A stretch of DNA of 64,000 nt from an uncultured Chitinophagales bacterium (lineage in GTDB: Bacteria > Bacteroidota > Bacteroidia > Chitinophagales > JAHDHT01), in assembly GCA_938023075.1 (NCBI GenBank), contig CALHDG010000027.1, positions 1 through 64,000 of the forward strand, written 5' to 3'. Made by a program: the position numbers and the translations under genes. Below, piece by piece: positions 19,336 through 29,680 of the stretch. Within the stretch, counting starts at the first letter, position 1, and every line of letters starts with the position of its first letter. Below the pieces are notes generated by a model. The model made no database searches, was not told the origin of the DNA, and saw nothing but the letters and a program-made list of their open reading frames with translations.

Positions 19336-19941
19336 TTATTTAGAGTAAAGCTCCACTATTAATTGATCATTGATGTTTTCGGGTATTAGCTCCCTGTCAG
19401 GATAATCAATAAACCGCCCGTGCAATTCAACTTTATCAAACTCTAACCAAGGAAATTCTTTTCCTTTCTTAGCTAACGAATCTTCTATTACAAACAACGA
19501 TTTTGATTTTTCTCTTACCTCAACTACATCACCTGGTTTTAATTGGTAAGATGGTATGTTAGTTAGCGTACCATTTACCATAATGTGCTTATGACTAACT
19601 AATTGTCGAGCCGCTCTTCTTGAAGGAGCAACGCCCATTCTGAACACGGTATTATCTAAACGTGCCTCTAACAGCTGCAAAAAGATTGTACCGGTAATGC
19701 CCGATCGACGAGCTGCTTCCTTGTATAAATTTAAGAATTGCCGCTCTAATAAGCCATACGTATATTTAGCTTTTTGTTTTTCTTTTAACTGAACTCCGTA
19801 TTCTGACTTTTGTCTTCTTCTACGAGAGTTTCCGTGCTGCCCTGGTGGATAATTTCTTTTTTCAAAAGACTTATCAAAGCCGAAAATCGATTCACCGAAC
19901 TTACGGGAAATTTTTGTTTTTGGTCCTCTATATCTTGCCAT
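19336..19941 (-). CDS. rpsD: 30S ribosomal protein S4
   Basis: 201 residues. A primary 16S rRNA binder that helps start 30S assembly. The N-terminus ([21 protein letters not shown]) lacks the zinc-binding cysteines of the C+ type. The S4 RNA-binding domain is seen as [20 protein letters not shown] followed by SHKHIMVNG. It sits between rpsK and rpoA. In E. coli S4 represses its operon; I see no evidence here either way. Confidence 0.98.
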   Translation of the reverse strand: MARYRGPKTKISRKFGESIFGFDKSFEKRNYPPGQHGNSRRRRQKSEYGVQLKEKQKAKYTYGLLERQFLNLYKEAARRSGITGTIFLQLLEARLDNTVFRMGVAPSRRAARQLVSHKHIMVNGTLTNIPSYQLKPGDVVEVREKSKSLFVIEDSLAKKGKEFPWLEFDKVELHGRFIDYPDRELIPENINDQLIVELYSK

Positions 19942-20015
19942 AAAAACTTTACTAGTTATATCAACAGCGCAAGTTTAAAACACTGCGATAATATTATATA
20001 TTTGATTTCTAAAAA

Positions 20016-20405
20016 TTAAACTCTTCTTTTCTTAGGTGGTCTGCATCCGTTATGCGGTAAAGGCGAAATGTCTCTAATAGTTGATACTTCAATACCCAAA
20101 CCGGCAATAGTTCTTATAGCAGATTCTCTACCACTACCCGGACCTTTAACGTAAACTTCTACCTTGCGCAAACCTAAATCGTAGGCTGTTTTACCCGCAT
20201 CGGTAGCAGCTACCTGTGCGGCATAAGGTGTGTTCTTTTTAGAACCTCTAAAACCACCTTTACCAGCAGAGCCCCATGATATTACCTGCCCTTGTTTATT
20301 GGTAAAAGAGATGATGATATTATTGAAACTTGCCTTAATGTACACGGTACCTTCTGGCGTAACTACCACCTTTCTTTTTTTTGCTTTTGCTCTGTTTGTT
20401 GCCAT
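20016..20405 (-). CDS. rpsK: 30S ribosomal protein S11
   Basis: 129 residues. Part of the 30S platform near the mRNA exit site. Diagnostic segments are [35 protein letters not shown] and the C-terminal [12 protein letters not shown]. Gene order rpsM-rpsK-rpsD-rpoA is the usual one. Confidence 0.98.
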   Translation of the reverse strand: MATNRAKAKKRKVVVTPEGTVYIKASFNNIIISFTNKQGQVISWGSAGKGGFRGSKKNTPYAAQVAATDAGKTAYDLGLRKVEVYVKGPGSGRESAIRTIAGLGIEVSTIRDISPLPHNGCRPPKKRRV

Positions 20406-20469
20406 CTTATATCTTATTTAATTATTAATTACGTTTATTTATTCATAACTAATAATTGACAATTAATAA

Positions 20470-20847
20470 TTACTTGGTTGCCTTTTTCTTTCCGGCTACT
20501 GTTTTTTTACGACCTTTACGCGTACGTGCATTGGTTTGGGTTTTTTGCCCTCTTACCGGCAAGCCCTTTCTGTGGCGAATACCCCGGTAACTACCAATAT
20601 CTTGTAGTCGTTTAATATTTAATTGAATTTCTGACCGTAAAGCACCCTCTACCTTATACTCATCGGTAATTAATTGTCTGATGGCAGTAACCTCTTCATC
20701 CGACCAATCTTGAACTTTTGTATTTGGATCTACCTCAGCTCTTTTTAAAATTTCTAAAGCTCTGCTGTTACCTATACCAAAAATATAGGTTAAGCCAATA
20801 CAGCCTCTTTTATTTCTTGGTAAATCGTTTCCTGCTATACGTGCCAT
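20470..20847 (-). CDS. rpsM: 30S ribosomal protein S13
   Basis: 125 residues. A head protein that contacts the 50S subunit and P-site tRNA. Typical opening [25 protein letters not shown] and the basic tail [20 protein letters not shown] are present. The start lies 2 bp after the rpmJ stop, which suggests translational coupling. Confidence 0.98.
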   Translation of the reverse strand: MARIAGNDLPRNKRGCIGLTYIFGIGNSRALEILKRAEVDPNTKVQDWSDEEVTAIRQLITDEYKVEGALRSEIQLNIKRLQDIGSYRGIRHRKGLPVRGQKTQTNARTRKGRKKTVAGKKKATK

Positions 20848-20849
20848 AA

Positions 20850-20966
20850 TTATCCTTGTCGTTGTTTAAATTTTGGATTCTTTTTGTTGATTACAAATAA
20901 TTTACCTTTTCGGCGTACTATTTTACAATCTACGCTTCTTTTTTTTACTGATGCTCTAACTTTCAT
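20850..20966 (-). CDS. rpmJ: 50S ribosomal protein L36
   Basis: A short 38-residue gene read directly from the sequence. It begins [20 protein letters not shown] and continues with [18 protein letters not shown]. The order infA-rpmJ-rpsM is the standard one. Only the first of the usual zinc-ligand cysteines (Cys14) is present and the second Cys of the pair is replaced by Val-Arg, so this is the zinc-free (C-) form, which lacks the CxxC...C..H site. Confidence 0.95.
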   Translation of the reverse strand: MKVRASVKKRSVDCKIVRRKGKLFVINKKNPKFKQRQG

Positions 20967-21022
20967 CTTTATATATTTTTGATACAGACTATTGCTTCAT
21001 AAGTAAGCAACAATCCTTATTT

Positions 21023-21241
21023 TTATTTATATCTGTATGTTATTCTACCTTTCGTTAAATCGTAGGGAGACATTTCTACCGCAACCTTATCACCAGGTAA
21101 TATTTTAATGTAATGCATTCTCATTTTTCCTGAGATGTGCGTTACGATTTCGTGTCCGTTTTCTAACTGTACTCTAAAAGAGGCGTTTGATAAAGCTTCT
21201 TTTACGGTACCGTCTTGTTTTATTAATTCTTGTTTTGCCAT
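21023..21241 (-). CDS. infA: Translation initiation factor IF-1
   Basis: 72 residues, one OB-fold (S1) domain. It binds the 30S A site during initiation. Family motifs [22 protein letters not shown] and [13 protein letters not shown] are intact. It lies between map and rpmJ, the usual place in Bacteroidota operons. Confidence 0.98.
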   Translation of the reverse strand: MAKQELIKQDGTVKEALSNASFRVQLENGHEIVTHISGKMRMHYIKILPGDKVAVEMSPYDLTKGRITYRYK

Positions 21242-21271
21242 TTTAAATAATATATTTTATAATGGTTAAGG

Positions 21272-22072
21272 CTAATAACTGGCAGAAAGTTCCCTGTTTT
21301 TTTCTACCGCCTCTTCAATCATCGTAAAATCTACTAAAGATTCTGCTTGTCCCTTTCTTACAACCACAATTTTTTCAAAATGTGCTGAGGGTTTGCCATC
21401 TTTCGTTACAATGGTCCATCCATCATCCATTTTAATTACTTCTCTTTTTCCTAAATTAATCATTGGCTCAATGGCAATCACTAAACCTTCCTTTAATTTA
21501 GAACCTCTACCTCTTTTGCCAAAGTTAGGTACTTCCGGCTTTTCGTGTAGCGATTTTCCTACTCCATGTCCGGTTAATTCTCTAACTACCCCATAGCCGT
21601 TTACTTTTTCGGCATGATTTTGTACGGCATAACTAATATCTCCAATTCTTTTGCCTACAACCGCTTGTTCAATACCTAAGTCTAAACATTCGCGGGTTAC
21701 CTTCATCAATTTTTCAATTTCAGGTTCAATTTCTCCTACGGCATAAGTATAGGCAGAATCACCATAAAACTCGTTCATCAACACTCCACAATCAATAGAA
21801 ACAATATCGCCTTCTTTCAATTCATCTTCAGAGGGAAAACCATGTACTACCGCATCATTTACTGAAATGCATAACGAATATGGAAAACCCTGATAGTTTA
21901 AAAAACCGGGTACTGCTCCGTGATCAAAAATAAAATCGTGTCCAATTTTATCTAAATGAAGAGTAGTTACTCCTGGTTTTATATGTGCTGCCAATTCAGC
22001 CAAGGTTTTACAAACAAGCAAAGAACTTTCTCTACACAAATCAATTTCAGACGTCGTTTTATGATATACCAT
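21272..22072 (-). CDS. map: Type I methionine aminopeptidase
   Basis: Removes the initiator methionine from new proteins. The internal ATG at 22072 (MVYHKTTSEID) is preferred to 22087 because it matches the usual N-terminus and leaves room after secY; 22087 is possible. Counting from 22072, the two-metal site is Asp94 (DCGV), Asp105 (GDSAYT), His169 (TGHGVG), Glu202 (IEPM) and Glu233 (HFEK), with substrate His77 (VVHGFPS). About 266 residues, normal for the type. Co-transcribed with secY and infA. Confidence 0.96.
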   Translation of the reverse strand: MVYHKTTSEIDLCRESSLLVCKTLAELAAHIKPGVTTLHLDKIGHDFIFDHGAVPGFLNYQGFPYSLCISVNDAVVHGFPSEDELKEGDIVSIDCGVLMNEFYGDSAYTYAVGEIEPEIEKLMKVTRECLDLGIEQAVVGKRIGDISYAVQNHAEKVNGYGVVRELTGHGVGKSLHEKPEVPNFGKRGRGSKLKEGLVIAIEPMINLGKREVIKMDDGWTIVTKDGKPSAHFEKIVVVRKGQAESLVDFTMIEEAVEKNRELSASY

Positions 22073-22097
22073 TCTCCAGTCTCTCACTTTTCATTTT

Positions 22098-23444
22098 TTA
22101 ATAGCCAGATGAAACGCCTTGCGCCGCTCGTCCTTTTACTCTTCCTGATTTCATTAAACCATCATAATGGCGCATCAATAAATGCGATTCTATTTGTTGA
22201 AGGGTATCTAACACCACCCCAACCATAATCAACAAGGATGTACCTCCATAAAATTCGGCAAAGGACTGATTAACGCCCATTAATCTGCCAAAAAACGGTA
22301 AGATAGCTACTAAAGCTAAGAAAATGGAACCTGGTAAAGTTATTCTTGACAATACCGTATCTAAAAAATCGGTAGTCTTTTTACCGGGCTTCACTCCTGG
22401 TATAAAACCGCCATTCCGCTTCATATCTTCTGACATCTGTTGCGGATTTACCGTAATAGCTGTGTAAAAATACGTAAATACTACTACCATTAAAAAGAAC
22501 GCAATATTATAAGTCCAGGAATTATAAAACCCTGCGGAATTTACATTTTGCCAAAACGGTGACTCTGGAAAAAATTGTGCAAAAAATGAGGGTACAAACA
22601 TAATTGCCTGAGCAAAAATGATTGGCATTACCCCAGAAGCATTTACCCGTAATGGAATAAATTGTCGTGCTCCACCATATTGACGATTACCAATAATTCT
22701 TTTGGCATATTGAACCGGAATTCTTCGAACACCTTGTACCAGCATTACCACCAAGAAAACAACCGTAACCAATACTACTAACTCTATCAATAGAAGTACT
22801 AAGCCACCCGTAGGCTCATTTATTCTTGATGTAAATTCTTGAACCGTTGCACCTGGCAACATGGCAATAATACCAACAGTGATTAATAACGATATACCGT
22901 TTCCAATACCTCTGTCGGTAATTTTTTCACCCAACCACATACAGAAGACCGTACCCGCAACCAATACCACAACTGTGGATATAGCAAATAACCATTTAGG
23001 TATTAAAATAGCTTCCGGCGGTACAATACTTTGTAAAAATGTGATGTATCCAATAGCCTGAAAAGCTGTTACTACAACGGTTAAATACCGGGTAATCCGG
23101 GTTATTTTCTTTCTGCCACTTTCCCCTTCTTTCTGTAATTTTTGGAAATAGGGCACTGCCAAACCCAATAATTGGATAGCAATAGAGGCAGATATGTACG
23201 GCATAATACCTAATGCAAAAACAGATGCTCTAAAAAAAGAGCCTCCTGCAAACATATCTAACAAACCTAAAATATTACCTTCTCCTGAACCTCTAAATGC
23301 TTCTAAAGCACCAGGGTCAACACCTGGAATAACTACATAGGAACCTATGCGGTAAATTAAGATAAAAGACAAAGTAATAAAGATACGCTGTCTTAAATCA
23401 TCAATTTTCCAAATATTTTGTAAGGTTTCAATAAATTCTCTCAT
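22098..23444 (-). CDS. secY: Preprotein translocase subunit SecY
   Basis: 448 residues with about ten membrane segments forming the protein-conducting channel of the inner membrane. Recognisable parts are YRIGSYVVIPGVDP at the start, GLAVPYFQKLQKEGESGRKK, the cytoplasmic loops RRIPVQYAKR and the late NGGFIPGVKPG segment. It lies 3 bp after rplO, as in the spc operon of most bacteria. It serves the many secreted proteins encoded in this window. Confidence 0.97.
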   Translation of the reverse strand: MREFIETLQNIWKIDDLRQRIFITLSFILIYRIGSYVVIPGVDPGALEAFRGSGEGNILGLLDMFAGGSFFRASVFALGIMPYISASIAIQLLGLAVPYFQKLQKEGESGRKKITRITRYLTVVVTAFQAIGYITFLQSIVPPEAILIPKWLFAISTVVVLVAGTVFCMWLGEKITDRGIGNGISLLITVGIIAMLPGATVQEFTSRINEPTGGLVLLLIELVVLVTVVFLVVMLVQGVRRIPVQYAKRIIGNRQYGGARQFIPLRVNASGVMPIIFAQAIMFVPSFFAQFFPESPFWQNVNSAGFYNSWTYNIAFFLMVVVFTYFYTAITVNPQQMSEDMKRNGGFIPGVKPGKKTTDFLDTVLSRITLPGSIFLALVAILPFFGRLMGVNQSFAEFYGGTSLLIMVGVVLDTLQQIESHLLMRHYDGLMKSGRVKGRAAQGVSSGY

Positions 23445-23447
23445 CGT

Positions 23448-23900
23448 TTATGCTTCTATCAAGTTAACGGTTCCTCCAGCACTTTCTATAGCACTTTTGG
23501 CTGATTCACTTACTGCGTGTACAAACACCTCAACCTTAGCGGTTAATTCACCTCTACCCAAAATTTTTACTTTTTTGGATTTTCCTACTATCCGGTGCTC
23601 CACTAAAGTTTCCATATTAATGGCACTTAAATTATATTTTTCTACCAGCGCTTGTACTTTTTCTAAATTAATAGGTACGTACTCTACTCTGTTTACATTA
23701 TTGAAGCCTCTTTTGGGCATACGTCTGGCAAGCGGCATTTGACCACCTTCGTGCCCTCGTTTGCTTTTATAACCAGAGCGGGATTTAGCTCCTTTATGAC
23801 CTCTTGTTGAAGTACCACCTCTGCCTGAGCCTTGCCCTCTAGCAATACGCTTGCCCTTTTTTATTGAACCCGGAGCCGGTTTTAAATTACTTAAATCCAT
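23448..23900 (-). CDS. rplO: 50S ribosomal protein L15
   Basis: 150 residues. A late-assembly protein with the glycine- and arginine-rich N-terminal extension (GKRIARGQGSGRGGTSTRGH) that threads into 23S rRNA, and a globular C-terminal half. It sits between rpmD and secY. Confidence 0.97.
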   Translation of the reverse strand: MDLSNLKPAPGSIKKGKRIARGQGSGRGGTSTRGHKGAKSRSGYKSKRGHEGGQMPLARRMPKRGFNNVNRVEYVPINLEKVQALVEKYNLSAINMETLVEHRIVGKSKKVKILGRGELTAKVEVFVHAVSESAKSAIESAGGTVNLIEA

Positions 23901-23905
23901 AATTG

Positions 23906-24085
23906 TTATGCTTCTTCAACTTTTATTAAATGTTTTACCTTATTGATCATACCGGTAATTTGTGGCGTTACCTCATGCTCAACCGTTGCATTGATTTTTC
24001 TCAAGCCCAAAGCTACCATCGTATTCTTTTGCCGCTTACTCCGGTCTATTACACTTTTTATTTGTGTCAGTTTTACTTTTGCCAT
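23906..24085 (-). CDS. rpmD: 50S ribosomal protein L30
   Basis: A 59-residue gene read directly from the sequence: [20 protein letters not shown] followed by [20 protein letters not shown] and ending HLIKVEEA. The length and the VALGLRKIN motif are typical of L30. It lies between rpsE and rplO as expected, with 4 bp after the rpsE stop side. Confidence 0.96.
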   Translation of the reverse strand: MAKVKLTQIKSVIDRSKRQKNTMVALGLRKINATVEHEVTPQITGMINKVKHLIKVEEA

Positions 24086-24089
24086 TGTA

Positions 24090-24614
24090 TTAACCGTTAA
24101 AAACTTTATCTAATGAGATGTTTCTGTTTTCCGCAACCGTAACCGGGTCGCGTAATAAAGTTAAGGCTTTAATAGTTGCCTTAATTACATTTTGCGGATT
24201 AGAAGAGCCTTGCGATTTTGCCAACACATCATTAACGCCCGCACTTTCTAACACTGCCCGCATGGAGCCTCCTGCCAGTACACCGGTACCAGGTGCAGCC
24301 GGTTTAATCATTACTTTTGCTGCACTATATTTTGCCCATTGTTCGTGTGGTATTGACCCATTACGAACCGGCACTTTAATTAAATTTTTCTTGGCATCAT
24401 CAATACCTTTAGAAATGGCTTCGGTTACCTCACGGGCTTTACCCAAACCATGACCTACAATACCATTACCATCGCCAACAACCACTATGGCAGCAAAACT
24501 AAAGGTACGCCCACCTTTGGTAACTTTGGCTACCCTGTTGATGTTCACCACTTTTTCTTTTAGTTCAAGCTCAGAGGCTTTCACTCTTTGTATATTACTT
24601 TTTCTTTCTGCCAT
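24090..24614 (-). CDS. rpsE: 30S ribosomal protein S5
   Basis: 174 residues. It shapes the mRNA entry channel and decoding fidelity. The [20 protein letters not shown] motif, the [10 protein letters not shown] loop and the C-terminal [17 protein letters not shown]-like helix region are present. Length is standard. Confidence 0.98.
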   Translation of the reverse strand: MAERKSNIQRVKASELELKEKVVNINRVAKVTKGGRTFSFAAIVVVGDGNGIVGHGLGKAREVTEAISKGIDDAKKNLIKVPVRNGSIPHEQWAKYSAAKVMIKPAAPGTGVLAGGSMRAVLESAGVNDVLAKSQGSSNPQNVIKATIKALTLLRDPVTVAENRNISLDKVFNG

Positions 24615-24620
24615 AATCTT

Positions 24621-24962
24621 TTAAAACTTTAAACCTGCTTCGCGCGCACCTTCGGCAAGGGCTTTTACTCTACCATGATATAAATAACCGCCTCTGTCGA
24701 AAACAACCCCTTCAATGCCAGCAGCTTTGGCTACTTCAGCAATTTTTTGCCCAACTACCTTGGCTTGTTCGGTTTTGTTGCCCGATAAGCCTTTGGAGGA
24801 AGCAGCACATAAAGTATGTCCATTTAAATCATCAATTACCTGAGCGGAAATTGATTTATTGCTACGGAATACCGATAAGCGTGGCTTTTGTGCCGTACCT
24901 CTTATCTTTTTTCGAATACTGTACCGTATATTTCTTCTTCTAACTGTTTTTCTTGCTAACAT
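24621..24962 (-). CDS. rplR: 50S ribosomal protein L18
   Basis: 113 residues. It binds 5S rRNA with L5 and L25. Motifs [38 protein letters not shown] and the closing [20 protein letters not shown] are diagnostic. Between rplF and rpsE. Confidence 0.98.
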   Translation of the reverse strand: MLARKTVRRRNIRYSIRKKIRGTAQKPRLSVFRSNKSISAQVIDDLNGHTLCAASSKGLSGNKTEQAKVVGQKIAEVAKAAGIEGVVFDRGGYLYHGRVKALAEGAREAGLKF

Positions 24963-24972
24963 GTTTTCAAAT

Positions 24973-25527
24973 TTATGCTGCAGCAGTTTTACCTGCTTTT
25001 CTTCTAATTACTTCGCCTTTAAACTTAATTCCTTTTCCTTTGTAAGGCTCAGGTTTTCTATATGATCTTATTTTAGCTGCCATTTGACCAATCAGTTGCT
25101 TATCAATGCTTTCTAAGGTAACCAAAGGCGGCTTACCTTTAACGGTTTCGGTAGTTACTTTTACCGGTGGAGGCAACATCATCATAACCGGGTGAGAATA
25201 GCCTATCTGCATTTCTAGCAATTGCCCTTTATTGCTGGCTCTGTAACCTACCCCAACTAATTCTAATTCAATTTTATATCCATCAGAAACGCCAACTACC
25301 ATATTATTAATTAAAGCTCTGTACAAACCGTGCAATGCTTTATGTCTTTTTTGATCTGTTGGTCTTTTAACCGTTAGTGTTCCATCTTCAATACCTATCT
25401 CTATATCGCGATCAACTTTTTGAAAAAGCTCTCCTTTAGGACCTTTAACGCTAACCACATTGCCATTGCCTACTTTAATTTCAACGCCGGAGGGTATACT
25501 GATTGGTGCATTACCTATTCTTGACAT
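24973..25527 (-). CDS. rplF: 50S ribosomal protein L6
   Basis: 184 residues. The ATG at 25527 ([14 protein letters not shown]) is the correct start; an upstream ATG at 25569 would overlap the rpsH stop and add a non-family peptide. L6 has two similar domains and sits near the factor-binding centre. The C-terminal [16 protein letters not shown] motif is intact. Confidence 0.97.
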   Translation of the reverse strand: MSRIGNAPISIPSGVEIKVGNGNVVSVKGPKGELFQKVDRDIEIGIEDGTLTVKRPTDQKRHKALHGLYRALINNMVVGVSDGYKIELELVGVGYRASNKGQLLEMQIGYSHPVMMMLPPPVKVTTETVKGKPPLVTLESIDKQLIGQMAAKIRSYRKPEPYKGKGIKFKGEVIRRKAGKTAAA

Positions 25528-25553
25528 ATCTGATTCTTTTCTTATACAATTAA

Positions 25554-25955
25554 TTAATAAACTTGGCAAAGTACTTCACCACCTACATTATTTTTAACGG
25601 CGTCTTTATCCGTCATTACTCCTTTAGAGGTTGACAGTATAGTAATACCTAAACCGTTAATTGCCCGTGGAATTTCGGTAACTCCTTTATATTGCCTTAA
25701 ACCAGGGCGGCTAACGCGAATCAACTTTCTGATAGCCGGCGTTTTAGTTCTACCATCATATTTTAAGGCAACCTTTATTACCGCCTGACCTCTATCAACA
25801 TCTTCAAATTTATATTTTAAAATATAACCTTGATCGTACAAAATTTCGGTTATTCTTTTTTTCAATTTAGAAGATGGTATTTCCACTACTTTATGGTTTG
25901 CCATCTGCGCATTTCTAATTCGGGTTAAATAATCTGCTATTGAATCTGTCACCAT
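25554..25955 (-). CDS. rpsH: 30S ribosomal protein S8
   Basis: 133 residues. A primary 16S rRNA binder of the central domain; in E. coli it represses the spc operon, which is not tested here. Motifs DSIADYLTRIRNAQMANH, SRPGLRQYKG and ILSTSKGVMTD are typical. Confidence 0.98.
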   Translation of the reverse strand: MVTDSIADYLTRIRNAQMANHKVVEIPSSKLKKRITEILYDQGYILKYKFEDVDRGQAVIKVALKYDGRTKTPAIRKLIRVSRPGLRQYKGVTEIPRAINGLGITILSTSKGVMTDKDAVKNNVGGEVLCQVY

Positions 25956-25979
25956 TTTCTTTTCAATTTTTAATTTAGT

Positions 25980-26249
25980 TTACCAACTGGCTTTGGTTAC
26001 ACCGGGTATTTTTCCTTCTAAGGCTAATTTTCTGAACTTCACTCTCGAAATTCCGAAAAAACGCATGTAGCCTCTTGGGCGACCAGTTAATTTACAACGG
26101 TTGTGTAAACGTACTTTCGAGCCATTTTTTGGCATCTTATCTAACTCATCCCATCTACCTTCAGCTTTTAATTTGGCTCTTTTTTCTGCGTGAAGGTCAA
26201 CCATTCTTTGACGTTTGCGCTCCCGCGCTTTCATAGATTCTTTTGACAT
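25980..26249 (-). CDS. rpsN: 30S ribosomal protein S14
   Basis: 89 residues. It lies in the 30S head near S3 and S10. The motif [22 protein letters not shown] is intact, but the paired zinc cysteines of the short S14 form are missing, so this is the C-minus type. It lies 4 bp after rplE. Confidence 0.97.
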   Translation of the reverse strand: MSKESMKARERKRQRMVDLHAEKRAKLKAEGRWDELDKMPKNGSKVRLHNRCKLTGRPRGYMRFFGISRVKFRKLALEGKIPGVTKASW

Positions 26250-26253
26250 AATT

Positions 26254-26826
26254 TTAATTCATTGAAGGGTTATTGACATTTTTAAACGGCATGCCCAATT
26301 GTTTTAATAATTCAAATGCTTCATTATCGTTTTGAGCAGAGGTAACAAAGGTGATGTCTAAACCAGTAATTTTCGGAACTTTATCTAAATCGATCTCTGC
26401 AAAAATAATTTGTTCGGTAATACCGAGCGAATAATTTCCTCTGCCATCAAAAGCTTTGTCTTTTATGCCTCTAAAATCTCTTACCCTTGGTAAAGCTACC
26501 GAAATTAAGCGATCTAAAAACTCCCACATCCGCTCGTTACGTAAAGTAACACGAGCACCAATTGGCATACCTTCTCTTAACTTAAAGTTCGATACCGATT
26601 TTTTCGCGATAGTAGGCACCGCCTTTTGTCCAGCAATAATAGTCATTTGCTCTAAGGCAACATCTACCATTTTTTTATCTTGCGTAGCTTGCCCAACACC
26701 TTGGTTGATACATATTTTTTTCAACTTAGGCACCTGCATAATGCTCTTGTAATTAAACTGTTCTTGCAGCTTAGGTACAATTTCTTCCTGGTATTTCTTT
26801 TTTAGTGTTGGTATATATTTTTCCAT
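26254..26826 (-). CDS. rplE: 50S ribosomal protein L5
   Basis: 190 residues. It binds 5S rRNA and contacts P-site t[40 protein letters not shown] and RVRDFRGI are family motifs. Its start codon overlaps the rplX stop by one base (TAATG), which suggests coupled translation. Confidence 0.98.
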   Translation of the reverse strand: MEKYIPTLKKKYQEEIVPKLQEQFNYKSIMQVPKLKKICINQGVGQATQDKKMVDVALEQMTIIAGQKAVPTIAKKSVSNFKLREGMPIGARVTLRNERMWEFLDRLISVALPRVRDFRGIKDKAFDGRGNYSLGITEQIIFAEIDLDKVPKITGLDITFVTSAQNDNEAFELLKQLGMPFKNVNNPSMN

Positions 26827-27164
26827 TACAATACCTCCCCTGAACTTTTAGCGTAACGTACTACTTTTCCATCTTCTACTTTTCTACCCACCCGGGTAGT
26901 TTTGCCCGACGACGGATCGACTAACATTACGTTTGATAAATGAATGGATGATTCTTTTTTGATGATACCACCATCGGGGTTTTGGGTATTGGGTTTGGTA
27001 TGGCGAGACACCATATTGACTCCCTCTACTAAAACTCTGTTTTTAGATGCATGTACCTCAATTACTTTACCTTCGCTACCTTTATCAGCACCAGAGATAA
27101 CTTTAACGGTATCATCTTTTCTTATCTTAACTTTGGCTTTAAACCTTTTTTGTGTATGCTTCAT
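26826..27164 (-). CDS. rplX: 50S ribosomal protein L24
   Basis: 112 residues. An assembly initiator near the exit tunnel with a KOW motif ([21 protein letters not shown]). The later [10 protein letters not shown] and [14 protein letters not shown] parts are typical. It lies 3 bp after rplN and overlaps rplE by one base. Confidence 0.98.
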   Translation of the reverse strand: MKHTQKRFKAKVKIRKDDTVKVISGADKGSEGKVIEVHASKNRVLVEGVNMVSRHTKPNTQNPDGGIIKKESSIHLSNVMLVDPSSGKTTRVGRKVEDGKVVRYAKSSGEVL

Positions 27165-27167
27165 CCT

Positions 27168-27536
27168 TTATAATACTTCTGGTGCAAGTGAAATAATTTT
27201 CATATACTGCTTATCTCTAAGCTCTCTGGCAACTGGTCCGAAAATACGGGTTCCTCTTGGTTCTTCTGCTTCATTTAACAATACCACTGCATTATCACCA
27301 AAAGAAATGTACGAACCATCTCTACGTTTTAACTTGTGCTTGGTACGAACGACCACTGCTTTAGAAACCGCACCTTTTTTTATGTTTCCATTTGGCATAG
27401 CTTGTTTTACAGTAACTACTACCTTATCACCAATGGATGCATAGCGGGTGCCTGTGCCACCCAACACTCTAATTACGAGCACTTCTTTTGCTCCACTGTT
27501 ATCAGCTACTTTAAGCCTGCTTTCTTGTTGTACCAT
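27168..27536 (-). CDS. rplN: 50S ribosomal protein L14
   Basis: 122 residues, the exact family length. It forms intersubunit bridges next to L19. [18 protein letters not shown] and the closing [18 protein letters not shown] are highly conserved. Between rpsQ and rplX. Confidence 0.98.
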   Translation of the reverse strand: MVQQESRLKVADNSGAKEVLVIRVLGGTGTRYASIGDKVVVTVKQAMPNGNIKKGAVSKAVVVRTKHKLKRRDGSYISFGDNAVVLLNEAEEPRGTRIFGPVARELRDKQYMKIISLAPEVL

Positions 27537-27538
27537 TT

Positions 27539-27793
27539 TTATTTAGCTCTTTCAAGAATTTCAATTAATCGCCAACGCTTTAGTTTACTAAGCGGACGTG
27601 TTTCCATAATGCGAACCGTATCACCAATATTGCATTCGTCTTTTTCGTCGTGTGCAATAAATTTTTTCGATTTTTTAATGAACTTACCATAAATAGGGTG
27701 CTTTTCTCTACGCTCCACTATTACCGTAATACTTTTGTTCATTTTATTACTGGTCACCACACCGGTTCTTGATTTTCTTAAATTTCTTTCCAT
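27539..27793 (-). CDS. rpsQ: 30S ribosomal protein S17
   Basis: 84 residues. An OB-fold primary 16S rRNA binder. [36 protein letters not shown] and [18 protein letters not shown] match the family. 2 bp from rplN. Confidence 0.98.
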   Translation of the reverse strand: MERNLRKSRTGVVTSNKMNKSITVIVERREKHPIYGKFIKKSKKFIAHDEKDECNIGDTVRIMETRPLSKLKRWRLIEILERAK

Positions 27794-27799
27794 GCTTCT

Positions 27800-28024
27800 T
27801 TAAGATTCTACTTGTTGTTCGGCTCGTATTTCTCTTGCTCTCAATTCGGTTTTCATACGGGCAATATTTTTACGTGTTTCTTTTAATATGCCTGGCTGTT
27901 CAAGCGGTGTTACTTCGTGATTAAACTTTAAGCGTTGCAACATATCCGTTTCATCGCTTAAACGTTCTTGCAATTCTTCTAAAGCTAAATCAGCCAATAT
28001 AGTATCGTCTTTTTTCTTTGCCAT
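27800..28024 (-). CDS. rpmC: 50S ribosomal protein L29
   Basis: 74 residues, helical. It lies at the tunnel exit next to L23, where nascent-chain factors dock. DLALEELQERLSDETDML and ETRKNIARMKTELRARE fit the family. The ~8 residue N-terminal KKKDD extension is a small addition. Confidence 0.95.
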   Translation of the reverse strand: MAKKKDDTILADLALEELQERLSDETDMLQRLKFNHEVTPLEQPGILKETRKNIARMKTELRAREIRAEQQVES

Positions 28025-28045
28025 AACTTACATCTTTTTAAATGA

Positions 28046-28465
28046 CTATTCTGCGTAATCTCTACGAACCACAAATTTAGTTTTACATGGTAGTTTTTGA
28101 GCGGCCAAACGCAAGGCTTCTTCTGCTACTTCTCTTGGCACTCCTTCAATTTCAAACATAATTCTACCTGGCTTAACAATGGCAACAAAATGACTTGGTG
28201 CCCCTTTACCTTTACCCATCCTTACTTCGGCTGGTTTTGCGGTTATCGGCTTGTCAGGAAAAATACGTATCCAAACATTACCTTCCCTTTTCATATATCT
28301 GGTTAATGCAACCCTTGCAGATTCAATTTGTCGAGCGGTAATCCAAACGGCATCCATCGACTTCAATCCAAAAGTTCCAAAAGCGATAGCACTGCCTCTC
28401 ATGGCATTACCTTTCATTCTGCCTTTGTGCATTTTCCGGAATTTCGTTCTTTTCGGTTGTAACAT
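28046..28465 (-). CDS. rplP: 50S ribosomal protein L16
   Basis: 139 residues. It positions A-site tRNA near the peptidyl transferase centre. [20 protein letters not shown], the [16 protein letters not shown] loop and [17 protein letters not shown] are standard. A 52-bp AT-rich gap separates it from rpsC upstream. Confidence 0.98.
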   Translation of the reverse strand: MLQPKRTKFRKMHKGRMKGNAMRGSAIAFGTFGLKSMDAVWITARQIESARVALTRYMKREGNVWIRIFPDKPITAKPAEVRMGKGKGAPSHFVAIVKPGRIMFEIEGVPREVAEEALRLAAQKLPCKTKFVVRRDYAE

Positions 28466-28517
28466 TTAACTTGAATTATTAATTATGAATTATTAATATG
28501 GCTGTTTAATTAGGTAA

Positions 28518-29294
28518 TTAATTTCTGCGGTTTCCGCCACCGCCGCTTCTGCGGTTTCCGCCACCGCCGCTGCGATTACCTCCACCACGATTATCTCTAC
28601 GATCTCTTCCTCCGCGTTTTCCGCCACCTTTCTTTTCAACTCCAATATTAGGCGACAGATCTCGTTTACCAAACACTTCACCTTTCATAATCCATACTTT
28701 CACGCCAATTTTACCATAAATGGTTTGCGCTTCCACTAAGGCATAATCAATATCTGCTCTAAAAGTATGTAAGGGTGTTCTTCCGTCTTTATATTCTTCT
28801 GAACGAGCCATCTCCGCACCACTCAGTCTTCCGCTCACTCTAATTTTTATGCCTTCTGCCCCCATTCTCATAGTAGAAGCAATAGACATTTTAACTGCGC
28901 GACGATAGTTAATTCTAGCTTCTAATTGCTTCGCTACACTTTCGCCAACAATACGTGCATCTAACTCAGGTCTTCTAATTTCAATAATGTTAATTTGAAC
29001 ATCTTTACCGGTTAGCTTTTTCATCTCCTCTTTAATCCGGTCTACCTCGCTACCGCCTTTACCAATAATAATACCTGGTCTACTGGTATGGATGGTAATG
29101 GTAATTCTTCTATGCGTGCGCTCAATTACTATTTTTGAAATGCCGCCTTTAGATATTCTGGCATTTAGATATTCTCTAATTTTTTCATCTTCTACTAATT
29201 TAGCAGCAAAGGTATGTTGGTCGCCATACCAATTAGAATCCCATCCTTTAATGATGCCTAGTCTATTACCTATTGGATTTGTCTTCTGTCCCAT
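28518..29294 (-). CDS. rpsC: 30S ribosomal protein S3 with RGG-like tail
   Basis: 258 residues. It forms part of the mRNA entry site and helicase. The type II KH domain has [16 protein letters not shown] and the C-terminal half has [15 protein letters not shown]. Residues ~223-258 are an extra tail made almost only of Gly, Arg and Asn ([20 protein letters not shown] and repeats), encoded by short imperfect DNA repeats. E. coli S3 is 233 residues with no such tail. The tail could add nonspecific RNA affinity; that is inference. Confidence 0.97.
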   Translation of the reverse strand: MGQKTNPIGNRLGIIKGWDSNWYGDQHTFAAKLVEDEKIREYLNARISKGGISKIVIERTHRRITITIHTSRPGIIIGKGGSEVDRIKEEMKKLTGKDVQINIIEIRRPELDARIVGESVAKQLEARINYRRAVKMSIASTMRMGAEGIKIRVSGRLSGAEMARSEEYKDGRTPLHTFRADIDYALVEAQTIYGKIGVKVWIMKGEVFGKRDLSPNIGVEKKGGGKRGGRDRRDNRGGGNRSGGGGNRRSGGGGNRRN

Positions 29295-29297
29295 ATT

Positions 29298-29672
29298 TTA
29301 TGCTTCCTGATTTTGAGGCTCTTCAGCTTGTTGTTTACTATCAATTATTATGGTTACGTGGTTCGATCTTTTTCTAACCCGGTACGCTCTTCCAAAGGGT
29401 GCTGGACGTATTCTTCTTATAATTTTACCACTATCTACAAAAGCTTGCTTAATGTACAGATCGCTTTCATCAATTCTTGCTCCTTCATTAATTTGCTCCC
29501 AATTACTAACGGCACTTAACACCAACTTTTCTAATGGTCGTGCACAATGCTTATTAGTAAATTTTAAAACATTTAATGCCTTTTCAACATTTAAGCCTCT
29601 AATATTATCAACTACCAAGCGCATTTTACGGGGCGAGGTAGGATATTTGTTGAGTTTAGCTACTGCTTCCAT
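29298..29672 (-). CDS. rplV: 50S ribosomal protein L22
   Basis: 124 residues. Its beta-hairpin lines the exit tunnel (RPAPFGRAYRVRKRSNHVT). The LNKYPTSPRKMRLVVDNIRG opening is typical. It is followed by a short Gln/Glu-rich tail (QQAEEPQNQEA). Between rpsS and rpsC. Confidence 0.98.
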   Translation of the reverse strand: MEAVAKLNKYPTSPRKMRLVVDNIRGLNVEKALNVLKFTNKHCARPLEKLVLSAVSNWEQINEGARIDESDLYIKQAFVDSGKIIRRIRPAPFGRAYRVRKRSNHVTIIIDSKQQAEEPQNQEA

Positions 29673-29680
29673 GGTTCTAA

